A DNA stretch of 46,605 bases from NCBI GenBank assembly GCA_031262065.1, contig JAISIK010000005.1:1-46605 (forward strand), in the 5' to 3' direction. The notes under the pieces are model-generated. The model saw only the letters and a list, made by a program, of their open reading frames with translations. It had not been told where the DNA came from and ran no database searches. This DNA is from Oscillospiraceae bacterium. GTDB taxonomy: Bacteria > Bacillota > Clostridia > Oscillospirales > Oscillospiraceae. Positions 1-8,021 of the stretch are shown piece after piece. The position numbers were made by a program, and so were the translations under genes. How positions within the stretch are numbered: the first letter of the stretch is position 1; the number at the start of each line of letters is the position of its first letter.

Positions 1-300
1 CAATTTTCTGCGCGCATCCATGCTTTCGATGGCGCGGCAGCGTTTCTATATAGCACACATTACCATGGCATTGTATCAATCCTGCATCATTCTTGCATCA
101 TATCGAAATTTGTAAATAAATTGCCGCATAATTGATGCGTACCGCGGCTTCCATTTCCCGCACAAACTGCGCCTCCCCTTCCGCCGCTTTTCACAAACGC
201 GCTTTCTGCGCACCCCGGCAAAGGCGAAGCCCTCCATTTCTCCTCCAAACCCTCGTGCAAACGCGCTTTCTGCGCCGCATTTTTGCCGCCACAAGCCGGA

Positions 301-337
301 AACCGCCGCTCAACTGCTGGTTGAGCGGCGGTTTTTT
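301..337 (+). terminator. Intrinsic terminator
   Basis: 14-bp perfect stem aaccgccgctcaac / gttgagcggcggtt, 5-nt loop tgctg, followed by a run of T. Confidence 0.8.
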
Positions 338-436
338 CGGGTATTAACAAATAGATGATAGCTTTTTTTGCGGTTGTGTGGCATAGTAAAGGCAGAGATA
401 ACGAAAGCAGCTGAGAAATTATGAGGAGGAAACAAC

Positions 437-1468
437 ATGGAACCTACATCCCTCGGGAAGCGCATCAGCGCACATCGCAAGCGTTTGGGACTCACACAGG
501 AGCAGTTGGCTGAGCGCATCGGCGTTACGCCGCAGGCGGTCAGCAAATGGGAGAACAATCTCTCCTGCCCGGATATTTCCCTCTTGCCGGAGCTGGCGGA
601 GATTTTTGGCGTGAGTATAGACGATTTGCTCGGGCGAAACGCCCCGCCGCGGGCTTATGAAGCAGAGGTTGTCGAGAATACCGGGCACGCTGACAAAACA
701 GATAAGGTAAAAAAGTCCATTCGAAAGCGCATCAGCCGCGTCACGCACTACAGCGGGCTGTGGTTTGCCGTATACATCTTGCTGATCGGCGCATTGCTTT
801 TGCTGCGAAATTTCGTGGAGACGGAGGTCACCGTCTGGTCGGTGCTTTGGAAAACCGCTGTCCTCACCATCGGTTTGAGCTGCTTGGTGCATAAATTCTC
901 CTTTTTCAGCATCGTTTTGTCGCTCACGGGTGTTTATCTGCTGCTGGAGAACTTCAAGCTCTTGCCGTTTACACTGGGGCGGGGCGTTATCCTGCCGCTG
1001 ATTCTGCTCATTTGGGGCGTCAGTTTGTTCCTTGACGTGCTGAGCAGACACCATCGCCACACATATTATGTAAACGATTCGCCCGAAAATGAAAAGCAGC
1101 GTAAAGAGAAGCGTTCTTACGCCTGCGCGGACGGCTACCTGAACTGCGACCTTGCCTTCGGCAGCAGTCGCACTGCGGTTGTCGCAACGCTGCTGCGCGG
1201 CGGCGAAATCGACAGCAGTTTCGGCGATTTTGTTGTTGATTTCTCCGGCTGTGAAGCGCTTGCCGAGAACTGCACGATTGATATTGACCACAGTTTCGGC
1301 TCTCTGACGCTTCTCGTGCCCGACCGCTTTGCGGTAGGCTTCCTGCACGAGGATCACGCTGCAGGCGGGAAAACCATCAAGGGCAGCCCCATCGAGCACC
1401 CGCAGGGCACACTGCACCTGAAGACAGATGTGAGCTTCGGCACACTAGTAATTCGTTACGTATCCTAA
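437..1468 (+). CDS. XRE-family HTH regulator with transmembrane segments and a LiaF-like C-terminal domain
   Basis: N-terminus LGKRISAHRKRLGLTQEQLAERIGVTPQAVSKWENNLSCPDISLLPELAEIFGVSIDDLLG is a classic XRE HTH. Hydrophobic helices in the middle. C-terminus with repeated FGS/SFGDF beta motifs as in LiaF/DUF4097-like proteins. RBS gaggagg upstream. Confidence 0.85.
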   Translation: MEPTSLGKRISAHRKRLGLTQEQLAERIGVTPQAVSKWENNLSCPDISLLPELAEIFGVSIDDLLGRNAPPRAYEAEVVENTGHADKTDKVKKSIRKRISRVTHYSGLWFAVYILLIGALLLLRNFVETEVTVWSVLWKTAVLTIGLSCLVHKFSFFSIVLSLTGVYLLLENFKLLPFTLGRGVILPLILLIWGVSLFLDVLSRHHRHTYYVNDSPENEKQRKEKRSYACADGYLNCDLAFGSSRTAVVATLLRGGEIDSSFGDFVVDFSGCEALAENCTIDIDHSFGSLTLLVPDRFAVGFLHEDHAAGGKTIKGSPIEHPQGTLHLKTDVSFGTLVIRYVS

Positions 1469-1490
1469 TTTTGCAGCCCGCACCAAAAAT

Positions 1491-1530
1491 GCCCCCTGTT
1501 TTCTTACGAAAACAGGGGGCAAAGTATTTT
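1491..1530 (+). terminator. Intrinsic terminator of the XRE gene
   Basis: Stem gccccctgtttt / aaaacagggggc, loop cttacg, then aaagtattttt. Confidence 0.8.
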
Positions 1531-1538
1531 TCTCATAG

Positions 1539-1668
1539 TAGTTCCAATTAAAAATCGCTACTGCGATTTTTATAGCGCCGCAGCGCGTTTGGAACTCATG
1601 AGACGGCACAGCGCCAACGGCGATGTGTGGCGCGTAGCGCCAGCATTCCAGATTTCCAATTTGGAATG
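1539..1668 (-). repeat. 130-bp nested-palindrome intergenic repeat, copy 1
   Basis: Reverse complement matches 37032-37161 over 130 bp with only a handful of differences. Contains aaaaatcgc-agta-gcgattttt and other inverted repeats. Begins just after the proS stop. Confidence 0.9.
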
Positions 1669-1672
1669 CGTA

Positions 1673-3109
1673 TCAGTAGGCGACGCCCCAGTAGATCATC
1701 TTCTTTGCGGGTTTGCCGCATATGGCGCAGTGCTCGCCGAGATGCTCCTGCGCAAAGGGCATGCAGCGGCTGGACATCCCCGCCTCCTCCTTCATGCGCA
1801 GCTCGCAGGCTTCCTCGCCGCACCACATGGTCTTGATAAAGCCGCCGTTTTCCTCTTGCAAACGCTTTGCCTCCTCCAAACTCTGCGCGGGGAAGGTGTT
1901 GTCGGTGAGGTTCTTCTTCGCCTTGTCAAAAAGCCCCTGCTGCACCGCCTCCAGAAGCTGCGGCACAAGCGTTTCCAACTCGTCCAAGGCAACAAAGCGC
2001 TTTTCGCCGCTGTCGCGGCGCACCAACACGCACTGCGCCTGTTCAATATCCTTCGGTCCCAACTCTAAGCGCAGCGGTACGCCCTTCATCTCATGCTCGG
2101 CAAACTTCCAGCCGGGGCTCTGCTCCGACTCGTCAATTTTCACGCGAATGCCTGCGTCCTTCAGGCGATTTGCTACCGCGCGAGCCGCATCCAACACGCC
2201 CTCTTTATGCATCGCAACGGGGATAACCACCAACTGCGTCGGCGCAACGCGGGGCGGAAGCACCAGCCCGTTATTGTCGCCATGGGTCATGATAATGCCA
2301 CCGATGAGGCGGGTGGACAGCCCCCACGAGGTTTGGAAGGGGAAGGACTGCTGGTTGTTTTTATCGGTATAGTGAATATCAAAGGCGCGGGAGAAGCCGT
2401 CGCCGAAGTAGTGCGACGTGCCTGCCTGCAGCGCCTTGCGGTCGTGCATCATGCACTCGATTGCATAGGTACGCTCCGCGCCGGAGAATTTCTCCTTATC
2501 GGTCTTCTGCCCGCGGACGACCGGCATCGCCAAATAGTTTTCGCAGAAGTCTGCATAGACGTCGAGCTGCTGCTCCGTCTCGCGCATGGCTTCTTCCTGC
2601 GAGGCGTGCATGGTGTGACCCTCCTGCCAGAGGAACTCTCTGTGGCGCAGGAAGGGGCGGCTGGTCTTTTCCCAGCGAAGGACGCTGCACCACTGGTTAT
2701 ACAGCTTCGGCAAGTCGCGCCACGAATGGATGATATAGCGGAAATGCTCGCAGAAGAGCGTTTCCGAAGTCGGGCGAATGCACAGGCGCTCTTCGAGCTT
2801 GTCCTGCCCGCCGACCGTGACCCACGCGCACTCCGGCGCAAAGCCTTCCACGTGATCCTTTTCCTTTTGCAGAAGAGACTCGGGAATCAGCATCGGCATA
2901 TAGAGATTCTCGTGCCCTTTTTCCTTGAACATGGCGTCGAGAATTCTCTGGATATTCTCCCAAATCGCATAGCCGTATGGCCTGTAAATAAACATGCCCT
3001 TCACGCCGGAGTAGTCAATCAGCTCCGCTTTTTTGCACACATCGGTGTACCATTGGGCAAAATCCGTCTCCATATCGGTAATTTGTTCTACCTTTTTATC
3101 CTTTGCCAT
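1673..3109 (-). CDS. proS: Prolyl-tRNA synthetase (shorter ProS type)
   Basis: 478 aa with class II aaRS motifs ([67 protein letters not shown]) and the ProRS C-terminal extension. Confidence 0.95.
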   Translation of the reverse strand: MAKDKKVEQITDMETDFAQWYTDVCKKAELIDYSGVKGMFIYRPYGYAIWENIQRILDAMFKEKGHENLYMPMLIPESLLQKEKDHVEGFAPECAWVTVGGQDKLEERLCIRPTSETLFCEHFRYIIHSWRDLPKLYNQWCSVLRWEKTSRPFLRHREFLWQEGHTMHASQEEAMRETEQQLDVYADFCENYLAMPVVRGQKTDKEKFSGAERTYAIECMMHDRKALQAGTSHYFGDGFSRAFDIHYTDKNNQQSFPFQTSWGLSTRLIGGIIMTHGDNNGLVLPPRVAPTQLVVIPVAMHKEGVLDAARAVANRLKDAGIRVKIDESEQSPGWKFAEHEMKGVPLRLELGPKDIEQAQCVLVRRDSGEKRFVALDELETLVPQLLEAVQQGLFDKAKKNLTDNTFPAQSLEEAKRLQEENGGFIKTMWCGEEACELRMKEEAGMSSRCMPFAQEHLGEHCAICGKPAKKMIYWGVAY

Positions 3110-3227
3110 CTGACCCTTGTCCTTTCCGTAGTTTGCCCTTCTATTTTATCACGCGTGTCAAGGGTCTGCATACTATGAATTAAGGCAACTCTTTGCCCGG
3201 TACACCACTAGCAAAGGAGGCTGGTGC

Positions 3228-3380
3228 ATGGTGCAATACACCATCACACTCGATGCCACGACTGCCGCATTTTATCGGCAAGTCGCGCAATATGCACACT
3301 TGCCTGTCGAAACTGTTCTGGCGGATGCGCTGTTCAAGTTAGCAGGCGAATTATCTCTCGAAGCACTCGCTAAAAACTAA
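3228..3380 (+). CDS. Small 50-aa protein, possibly ribbon-helix-helix-like
   Basis: ATG preceded by gcaaaggagg. Translation MVQYTITLDATTAAFYRQVAQYAHLPVETVLADALFKLAGELSLEALAKN, a short strand followed by two predicted helices. Below the size cutoff of the supplied ORF track. Confidence 0.65.
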   Translation: MVQYTITLDATTAAFYRQVAQYAHLPVETVLADALFKLAGELSLEALAKN

Positions 3381-3388
3381 TCGGAGGA

Positions 3389-3417
3389 TTGTATTTCTCC
3401 GCGAAAGCTGTTATACT
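3389..3417 (+). promoter_or_regulatory. Predicted sigma-A promoter for the serine dehydratase gene
   Basis: TTGTAT - 17 bp - TATACT. Confidence 0.6.
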
Positions 3418-3465
3418 ATCTACATTATGCGTATATCTCGTCCATAATCTACGGAGGATAACCCA

Positions 3466-4680
3466 ATGAAATCCATTCGCGACGTTTACAGGGTCGGAAA
3501 AGGTCCGTCCAGTTCCCATACCATGGGGCCTGAGCGGGCTGCGCGGCGTTTTCTTGCGCAGCACCCGCATGCGGAGCAATTCCGCGTCGTTCTATATGGC
3601 TCATTATCAAAAACCGGGCGCGGGCACGGCACAGACCGCGTTCTCTATGAAGTCCTCGGCAGCGAACGCACCGAAATCGTATTCTCCGAGGAAACGCCTG
3701 CCGATTTGCAGCATCCGAACACGCTGGACTTCTTCGCGTTTGTCGGCGGCGCAGAAATCGGCAAAATGCGCGTGCAGTCCATCGGCGGCGGCGACATCGT
3801 GGTGAATAACGAGGTTGCAGGCGACCTGGATGATACCTATCCCGAAAACTCCTTCGCAGAAATCAAGCAGTTCTGCACATGGCGGTATATCTCCCTGAGT
3901 GAATATGTGGAGCTGAATGAGGGCGTCGAGATTTGGGACTTTTTGGCAAATATCTGGAACGTTATGAAGCAGTCCATTCAAGACGGGCTTGCCACTGACG
4001 GCATCTTGCCCGGCGGCTTGAACGTAGAGCGCAAAGCAAAGCATCTCTACGAGCAGGAGCGCCGCGACGAAATCCCGCAGATTCGCGAGGCGCGTATGGT
4101 CTGCGCCTACGCCTACGCAGTTGCAGAGCAAAATGCGGACAACGGCATCGTCGTCACCGCGCCGACCTGCGGCTCTGCGGGCGTGCTTCCGGCAGTGCTG
4201 ATGTACATGCAAAAGCGCTACGACTACCCCGACAAAAAAATGCTCGAAGCCCTTGCGGTTGCGGGCATCATCGGCTCTCTTGTTAAGCGTAACGCGTCCA
4301 TTTCCGGCGCGGAATGCGGCTGTCAGGCAGAAATCGGGACGGCAACTTCCATGGCGGCAGCCGCGCTCGGCTCTTTGAAGGACTACAGCATCGACGAGAT
4401 GGAGTACGCAGCCGAAATCGCCATGGAGCATCAACTGGGGCTGACCTGCGACCCCATCTGCGGGCTGGTGCAAATCCCCTGCATCGAGCGAAACGCCGTC
4501 GCTGCCAAGCGCGCACTCGACGCATTCAACCTCGCCTACTTCCTGTGCGGCACGAGAAATATCAGCTTTGATATGGTCGTGCGCACAATGAAAGAAACCG
4601 GCATCAATATCAACGGCAAGTACCGCGAAACCTCCGAGGGCGGCTTGGCAAAGCTCTATAACCGCCGCCGCGTGGAGTAA
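3466..4680 (+). CDS. sdaA: L-serine ammonia-lyase, iron-sulfur-dependent, single-chain
   Basis: N-terminal SIRDVYRVGKGPSSSHTMGPERAA and C-terminal ISGAECGCQAEIGTATSMAAAAL, CDPICGLVQIPCIERNA are hallmark Fe-S serine dehydratase motifs. Confidence 0.95.
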   Translation: MKSIRDVYRVGKGPSSSHTMGPERAARRFLAQHPHAEQFRVVLYGSLSKTGRGHGTDRVLYEVLGSERTEIVFSEETPADLQHPNTLDFFAFVGGAEIGKMRVQSIGGGDIVVNNEVAGDLDDTYPENSFAEIKQFCTWRYISLSEYVELNEGVEIWDFLANIWNVMKQSIQDGLATDGILPGGLNVERKAKHLYEQERRDEIPQIREARMVCAYAYAVAEQNADNGIVVTAPTCGSAGVLPAVLMYMQKRYDYPDKKMLEALAVAGIIGSLVKRNASISGAECGCQAEIGTATSMAAAALGSLKDYSIDEMEYAAEIAMEHQLGLTCDPICGLVQIPCIERNAVAAKRALDAFNLAYFLCGTRNISFDMVVRTMKETGININGKYRETSEGGLAKLYNRRRVE

Positions 4681-4708
4681 TTGCGGCGCAGTTTTCACCC
4701 AAATATAC

Positions 4709-4746
4709 ATCGCCTGCATGCAAAGTTTTGCATGCAGGCGATTTTG
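4709..4746 (+). terminator. Intrinsic terminator of the serine dehydratase gene
   Basis: Stem atcgcctgcatgcaaa / (t)tgcatgcaggcgat followed by tttgt. Confidence 0.8.
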
Positions 4747-4754
4747 TAATCGTA

Positions 4755-5993
4755 TCAGGGCAAAAGTCTTATGCAGCGAACCAGCTCCCGAATTTCCTCC
4801 ACCGTATAGCCGTTATATTCGGCAAAAATGCCGTCGTCGGTCAAGGCGCGAATCGTCCCGTCGGGTAAAACCTCCGCCATATTGTCACGAATCACCGACA
4901 ACTCTTCCCCAACATACGCATAGCCCATATCTTCGGGCACAAGATAGGCTATTACCAGATAGCACGTGCCCGGCTGAAGAGAAAGCGCTTCAGGATCGGC
5001 GAAATCAGGAAAAATGTACTCCAAAGGGAGTTCCCGCCTTTGCGATTCGTCAAGATCGAAGGACACATTTGCATTGTACCGCAGGTACGGGGAGTTTTCA
5101 TCATAATGCGGGATAGCCTCCGTAATTTCCACAAGGGCGATATCCTGCGTTAAAACTCTTTCCCCGAAGGGGGACAGCATCAGCGGGAGATCGGGGCTTT
5201 GCGCAATTTGAATGATGGTATTGGCAAGGTCGGTATAGGGCTTTCCGTCAAAGCGGCTGAACGTTTTGAGCGTTGTATGCGCGTACACCTGACCGTAATC
5301 ATCAATTTCAAACAACACATCCCTGTCGCCCGGCACCCAATACTCTTCATCCGTCAGCCAAGCCTCCTGCTCCTCTTGCGTATACTTTCTCACCGGCAGC
5401 AGATATACGCCGCCCTTTCGGAGCATATAGGATGACCCGCCGCTCACATACACTGTAAACGAGCGAGAATTCATCAATCCCGCATTTCTTTGCAAAATCT
5501 GAAAACTCTCCGGCATCTCTTCCCCCCAAACGGGTACAAGCACACGCAAGGTTGACAGTTGCGTATAGCTATCTCTGCTCCTTTTCACGTTGGTCTGCGT
5601 CACTTCTGCAATCACAAAAGAATCCGCTGCGAATTGCCCATCCTCATCCTCCGAAAAAAAGCTCTGCAAGCTATTCCACCAGTACCTCCTCTCCATTAGC
5701 TCTGTACCACCTGTGTGCTGTAGCACATACTTTTGAATGGGCAAGCCGCGTATCGACTCGTCAAATTGCAGAAAGTTTTCATTTCCGCCGCGCGGAGCGG
5801 GCAGCAAAACCACCGCAATTGTAATCACAGCGGCAACTGCCGTCCCGATTGCGGCGAGGATCAGCCGTTTTCTGCGCGGCGCGCGCTTTTTCGCGCCCGT
5901 TTCCTTTGCCTTTTGTATGCAGTCTTCTTTGAATTGCGCAATATCCGGCATTTCCGACCGAATGAGCGCGTTTAGAATATCCTTTCCCTTCAT
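4755..5993 (-). CDS. Membrane-anchored protein of unknown function, probable anti-sigma/regulatory partner of the adjacent sigma factor
   Basis: Short cytoplasmic N-terminus, one TM segment (RLILAAIGTAVAAVITIAVVLLP), ~330-aa extracytoplasmic domain. Directly downstream of the sigma factor gene. Confidence 0.6.
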   Translation of the reverse strand: MKGKDILNALIRSEMPDIAQFKEDCIQKAKETGAKKRAPRRKRLILAAIGTAVAAVITIAVVLLPAPRGGNENFLQFDESIRGLPIQKYVLQHTGGTELMERRYWWNSLQSFFSEDEDGQFAADSFVIAEVTQTNVKRSRDSYTQLSTLRVLVPVWGEEMPESFQILQRNAGLMNSRSFTVYVSGGSSYMLRKGGVYLLPVRKYTQEEQEAWLTDEEYWVPGDRDVLFEIDDYGQVYAHTTLKTFSRFDGKPYTDLANTIIQIAQSPDLPLMLSPFGERVLTQDIALVEITEAIPHYDENSPYLRYNANVSFDLDESQRRELPLEYIFPDFADPEALSLQPGTCYLVIAYLVPEDMGYAYVGEELSVIRDNMAEVLPDGTIRALTDDGIFAEYNGYTVEEIRELVRCIRLLP

Positions 5994-6009
5994 TGGAAGG
6001 ACTCCCCTT

Positions 6010-6549
6010 TCACTTAAATTGTGCCCGCAGTTGCTGCAAGGTTCGATACAGCTTGTGCTTCACGTTTGATTCGCTCAGCGAAAGCGCACGGGCAATCTCC
6101 GGGATGGTCTGCCCCAGCCCGTAAAACAGATAGAACACCTTTTTCACGTCTTGCGGCTTGGATTGGAACAATTCTCTGACCTCGTCGAGCAGGAGCTTGT
6201 CTGCAACGAAGTCTTCCATTAAGAATTCCTCCGCTTCCAACTCCGTTATGGCAACCTCGTCCCCCGCATCATTGCTTTGCGTCATAGAAACCGCCATTCG
6301 CAGGCGCTCCATCCGCGAATAATGACGGGACAGCTTTTGCCGTGCAATCCGCAGCGCAAGCGCTTTTTCATTTTTTATGTAGTCCACTCCGCGTTTTTCA
6401 AGCAGTTGATACAATTCTACATAGACTTCCTGCGCAATGTCCTGTATATCCGCGGTGTTGCAGCATTTCGCCGTAATATAGGACAGTACAGAACGATGCG
6501 TAGCATTGTATAGTTCGTCAAAGCGCAAAGGGATGTTCGGGCCCGTCAT
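6010..6549 (-). CDS. RNA polymerase sigma factor, ECF / sigma-70 family
   Basis: Region 2-like HRSVLSYITAKCCNTADIQDIAQEVYVELYQ and region 4-like VFYLFYGLGQTIPEIARALSLSESNVKHKLYRTLQQLR. Confidence 0.85.
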   Translation of the reverse strand: MTGPNIPLRFDELYNATHRSVLSYITAKCCNTADIQDIAQEVYVELYQLLEKRGVDYIKNEKALALRIARQKLSRHYSRMERLRMAVSMTQSNDAGDEVAITELEAEEFLMEDFVADKLLLDEVRELFQSKPQDVKKVFYLFYGLGQTIPEIARALSLSESNVKHKLYRTLQQLRAQFK

Positions 6550-6662
6550 CCATCATCACCTCTTACTATAGTAGCGGCAGCTTCGCCGCAAATAGTTCCA
6601 TATAATTTTAACAAAACATGGACGAAATGGCAATCGCCCTTTTCCGCCCGCCAAAAAAGCAG

Positions 6663-6691
6663 TTGAGGCGCAGGCGCAGTTGTGCTATACT
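6663..6691 (+). promoter_or_regulatory. Predicted sigma-A promoter for ychF
   Basis: TTGAGG - 17 bp - TATACT. Confidence 0.55.
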
Positions 6692-6722
6692 GATAGCGAT
6701 AAAAACCAAGGAGCGACAAAAG

Positions 6723-7820
6723 ATGAAATTGGGAATCGTCGGTTTGCCGAATGTCGGCAAATCCACCTTATTTAACGCCATTACAAACGCGGGCATCCCT
6801 GCCGACAACTACGCATTTTGCACCATCGACCCGAATGTCGGCGTCGTCAGCGTGCCCGATGCGCGGCTGCAGTGGCTTCGCGCTCTGCATAACCCGAAGA
6901 AGTTCACGCCTGCGGTTATCGAGTTTGTCGATATTGCGGGGCTTGTGAAAGGCGCGTCAAAGGGCGAGGGTCTGGGCAACAAGTTCCTCTCCAATATCCG
7001 CACCACCGACGCCATTGTGCACGTCGTGCGCTGCTTTGACGACGGCAACGTGACCCATGTCGAGGGCGGCACTGACCCTTTACGGGATATTGAAATCATC
7101 AATATGGAGCTGATTTTCTCAGACGTGGAGATGTGCGAGCGCCGTCTGGACAAGGCGCAAAAAGCAGCCAAAGGCGGCGACAAGCGCTTTGTGCGGGAAA
7201 TCGAGGTGTTTCAGGCGCTGCTTGCGCACCTGAACGAGGGAAGGCTGGCGCGCACCTTCGACTGCGCGCCGGATGAGCGCGCCATGATTGCCACCTCGGA
7301 TTTACTGACCTTAAAGCAAACCATTTACGCTGCCAATCTCTCTGAGGACAGCGTGAACGAGCCGGACGCCGTGCCGTATTTCCAAGCCGTGAAGCAGCTT
7401 GCAGACGAGGAAGGTTCTCTGGTTCTTCCCATCTGCGCAAAACTGGAGGCGGATATTGCAGAGCTTGATGACGAGGAAGAAAAGGCAATGTTCATGGAAG
7501 AACTGGGCTTGCACCAATCCGGGCTCGACCGCCTGATTCGTTGCAGCTACGACCTTTTGGGCTTAATCTCCTTCCTGACCGCCGGGAGCGACGAGTGCCG
7601 CGCGTGGACGATTAAAAAGGGCACAAAAGCGCCGCAGGCAGCGGGAAAAATCCACACCGACTTTGAGCGCGGCTTTATCCGCGCGGAAGTCATTGCCTTT
7701 GAAGACTTAAAAACCTGCGGGACAATGTCCGCCGCCAAGGCGAAGGGGCTTGTTCGCAGCGAGGGCAAGGAATACATCATGCGCGACGGCGACATTGTCA
7801 ATTTCCTGTTTAACGTATAA
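6723..7820 (+). CDS. ychF: Redox-regulated ATPase YchF (Obg-family)
   Basis: MKLGIVGLPNVGKSTLFNAITNAG, FVDIAGLVKGASKGEGLGNKFL; C-terminal TGS domain RSEGKEYIMRDGDIVNFLFNV. Start trimmed from the ORF-track start to the ATG after gcgacaaaag. Confidence 0.97.
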   Translation: MKLGIVGLPNVGKSTLFNAITNAGIPADNYAFCTIDPNVGVVSVPDARLQWLRALHNPKKFTPAVIEFVDIAGLVKGASKGEGLGNKFLSNIRTTDAIVHVVRCFDDGNVTHVEGGTDPLRDIEIINMELIFSDVEMCERRLDKAQKAAKGGDKRFVREIEVFQALLAHLNEGRLARTFDCAPDERAMIATSDLLTLKQTIYAANLSEDSVNEPDAVPYFQAVKQLADEEGSLVLPICAKLEADIAELDDEEEKAMFMEELGLHQSGLDRLIRCSYDLLGLISFLTAGSDECRAWTIKKGTKAPQAAGKIHTDFERGFIRAEVIAFEDLKTCGTMSAAKAKGLVRSEGKEYIMRDGDIVNFLFNV

Positions 7821-7824
7821 AAAC

Positions 7825-7860
7825 GGAGCGCCCAAGAAATGGGCGCTCCTAGTATTTTGT
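7825..7860 (+). terminator. Intrinsic terminator of ychF
   Basis: Stem ggagcgccca / tgggcgctcc, loop agaaa, then tagtattttgttt. Confidence 0.75.
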
Positions 7861-8021
7861 TTCGGTGGGCGGTTTCCCCTTTCGTCATTTTCTCCCAATT
7901 ATTCCTGTAAAATTTCCTTCCTCCCCAAGAAAATACAAAAAAGTTATGTAAATTTGGGAAATATTATTTCCCGCATCTTGTATTTCGACAAATTCCGCGC
8001 ACTACATATGGTATCTTGGCT

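Noticed and set aside
2093-3178. 361-aa plus-strand ORF over proS
   Set aside because: Antisense shadow of a conserved aminoacyl-tRNA synthetase.
3607-4719. 370-aa minus-strand ORF antisense to serine dehydratase; likewise 419-1417 and 30887-32167
   Set aside because: Overlap well-supported genes on the other strand; composition typical of antisense frames.
6560-6600. ctatagtagcggcagcttcgccgcaaatagttcca as a possible third copy of the 130-bp element
   Set aside because: Only a tagttcca-like end and a short unrelated hairpin are shared; the core is absent.
7982-7996. Spo0A-box-like tttgtcgaaat on the minus strand
   Set aside because: It lies downstream of spoIIE, not in its promoter; a 7-9 bp match is expected by chance at this scale.
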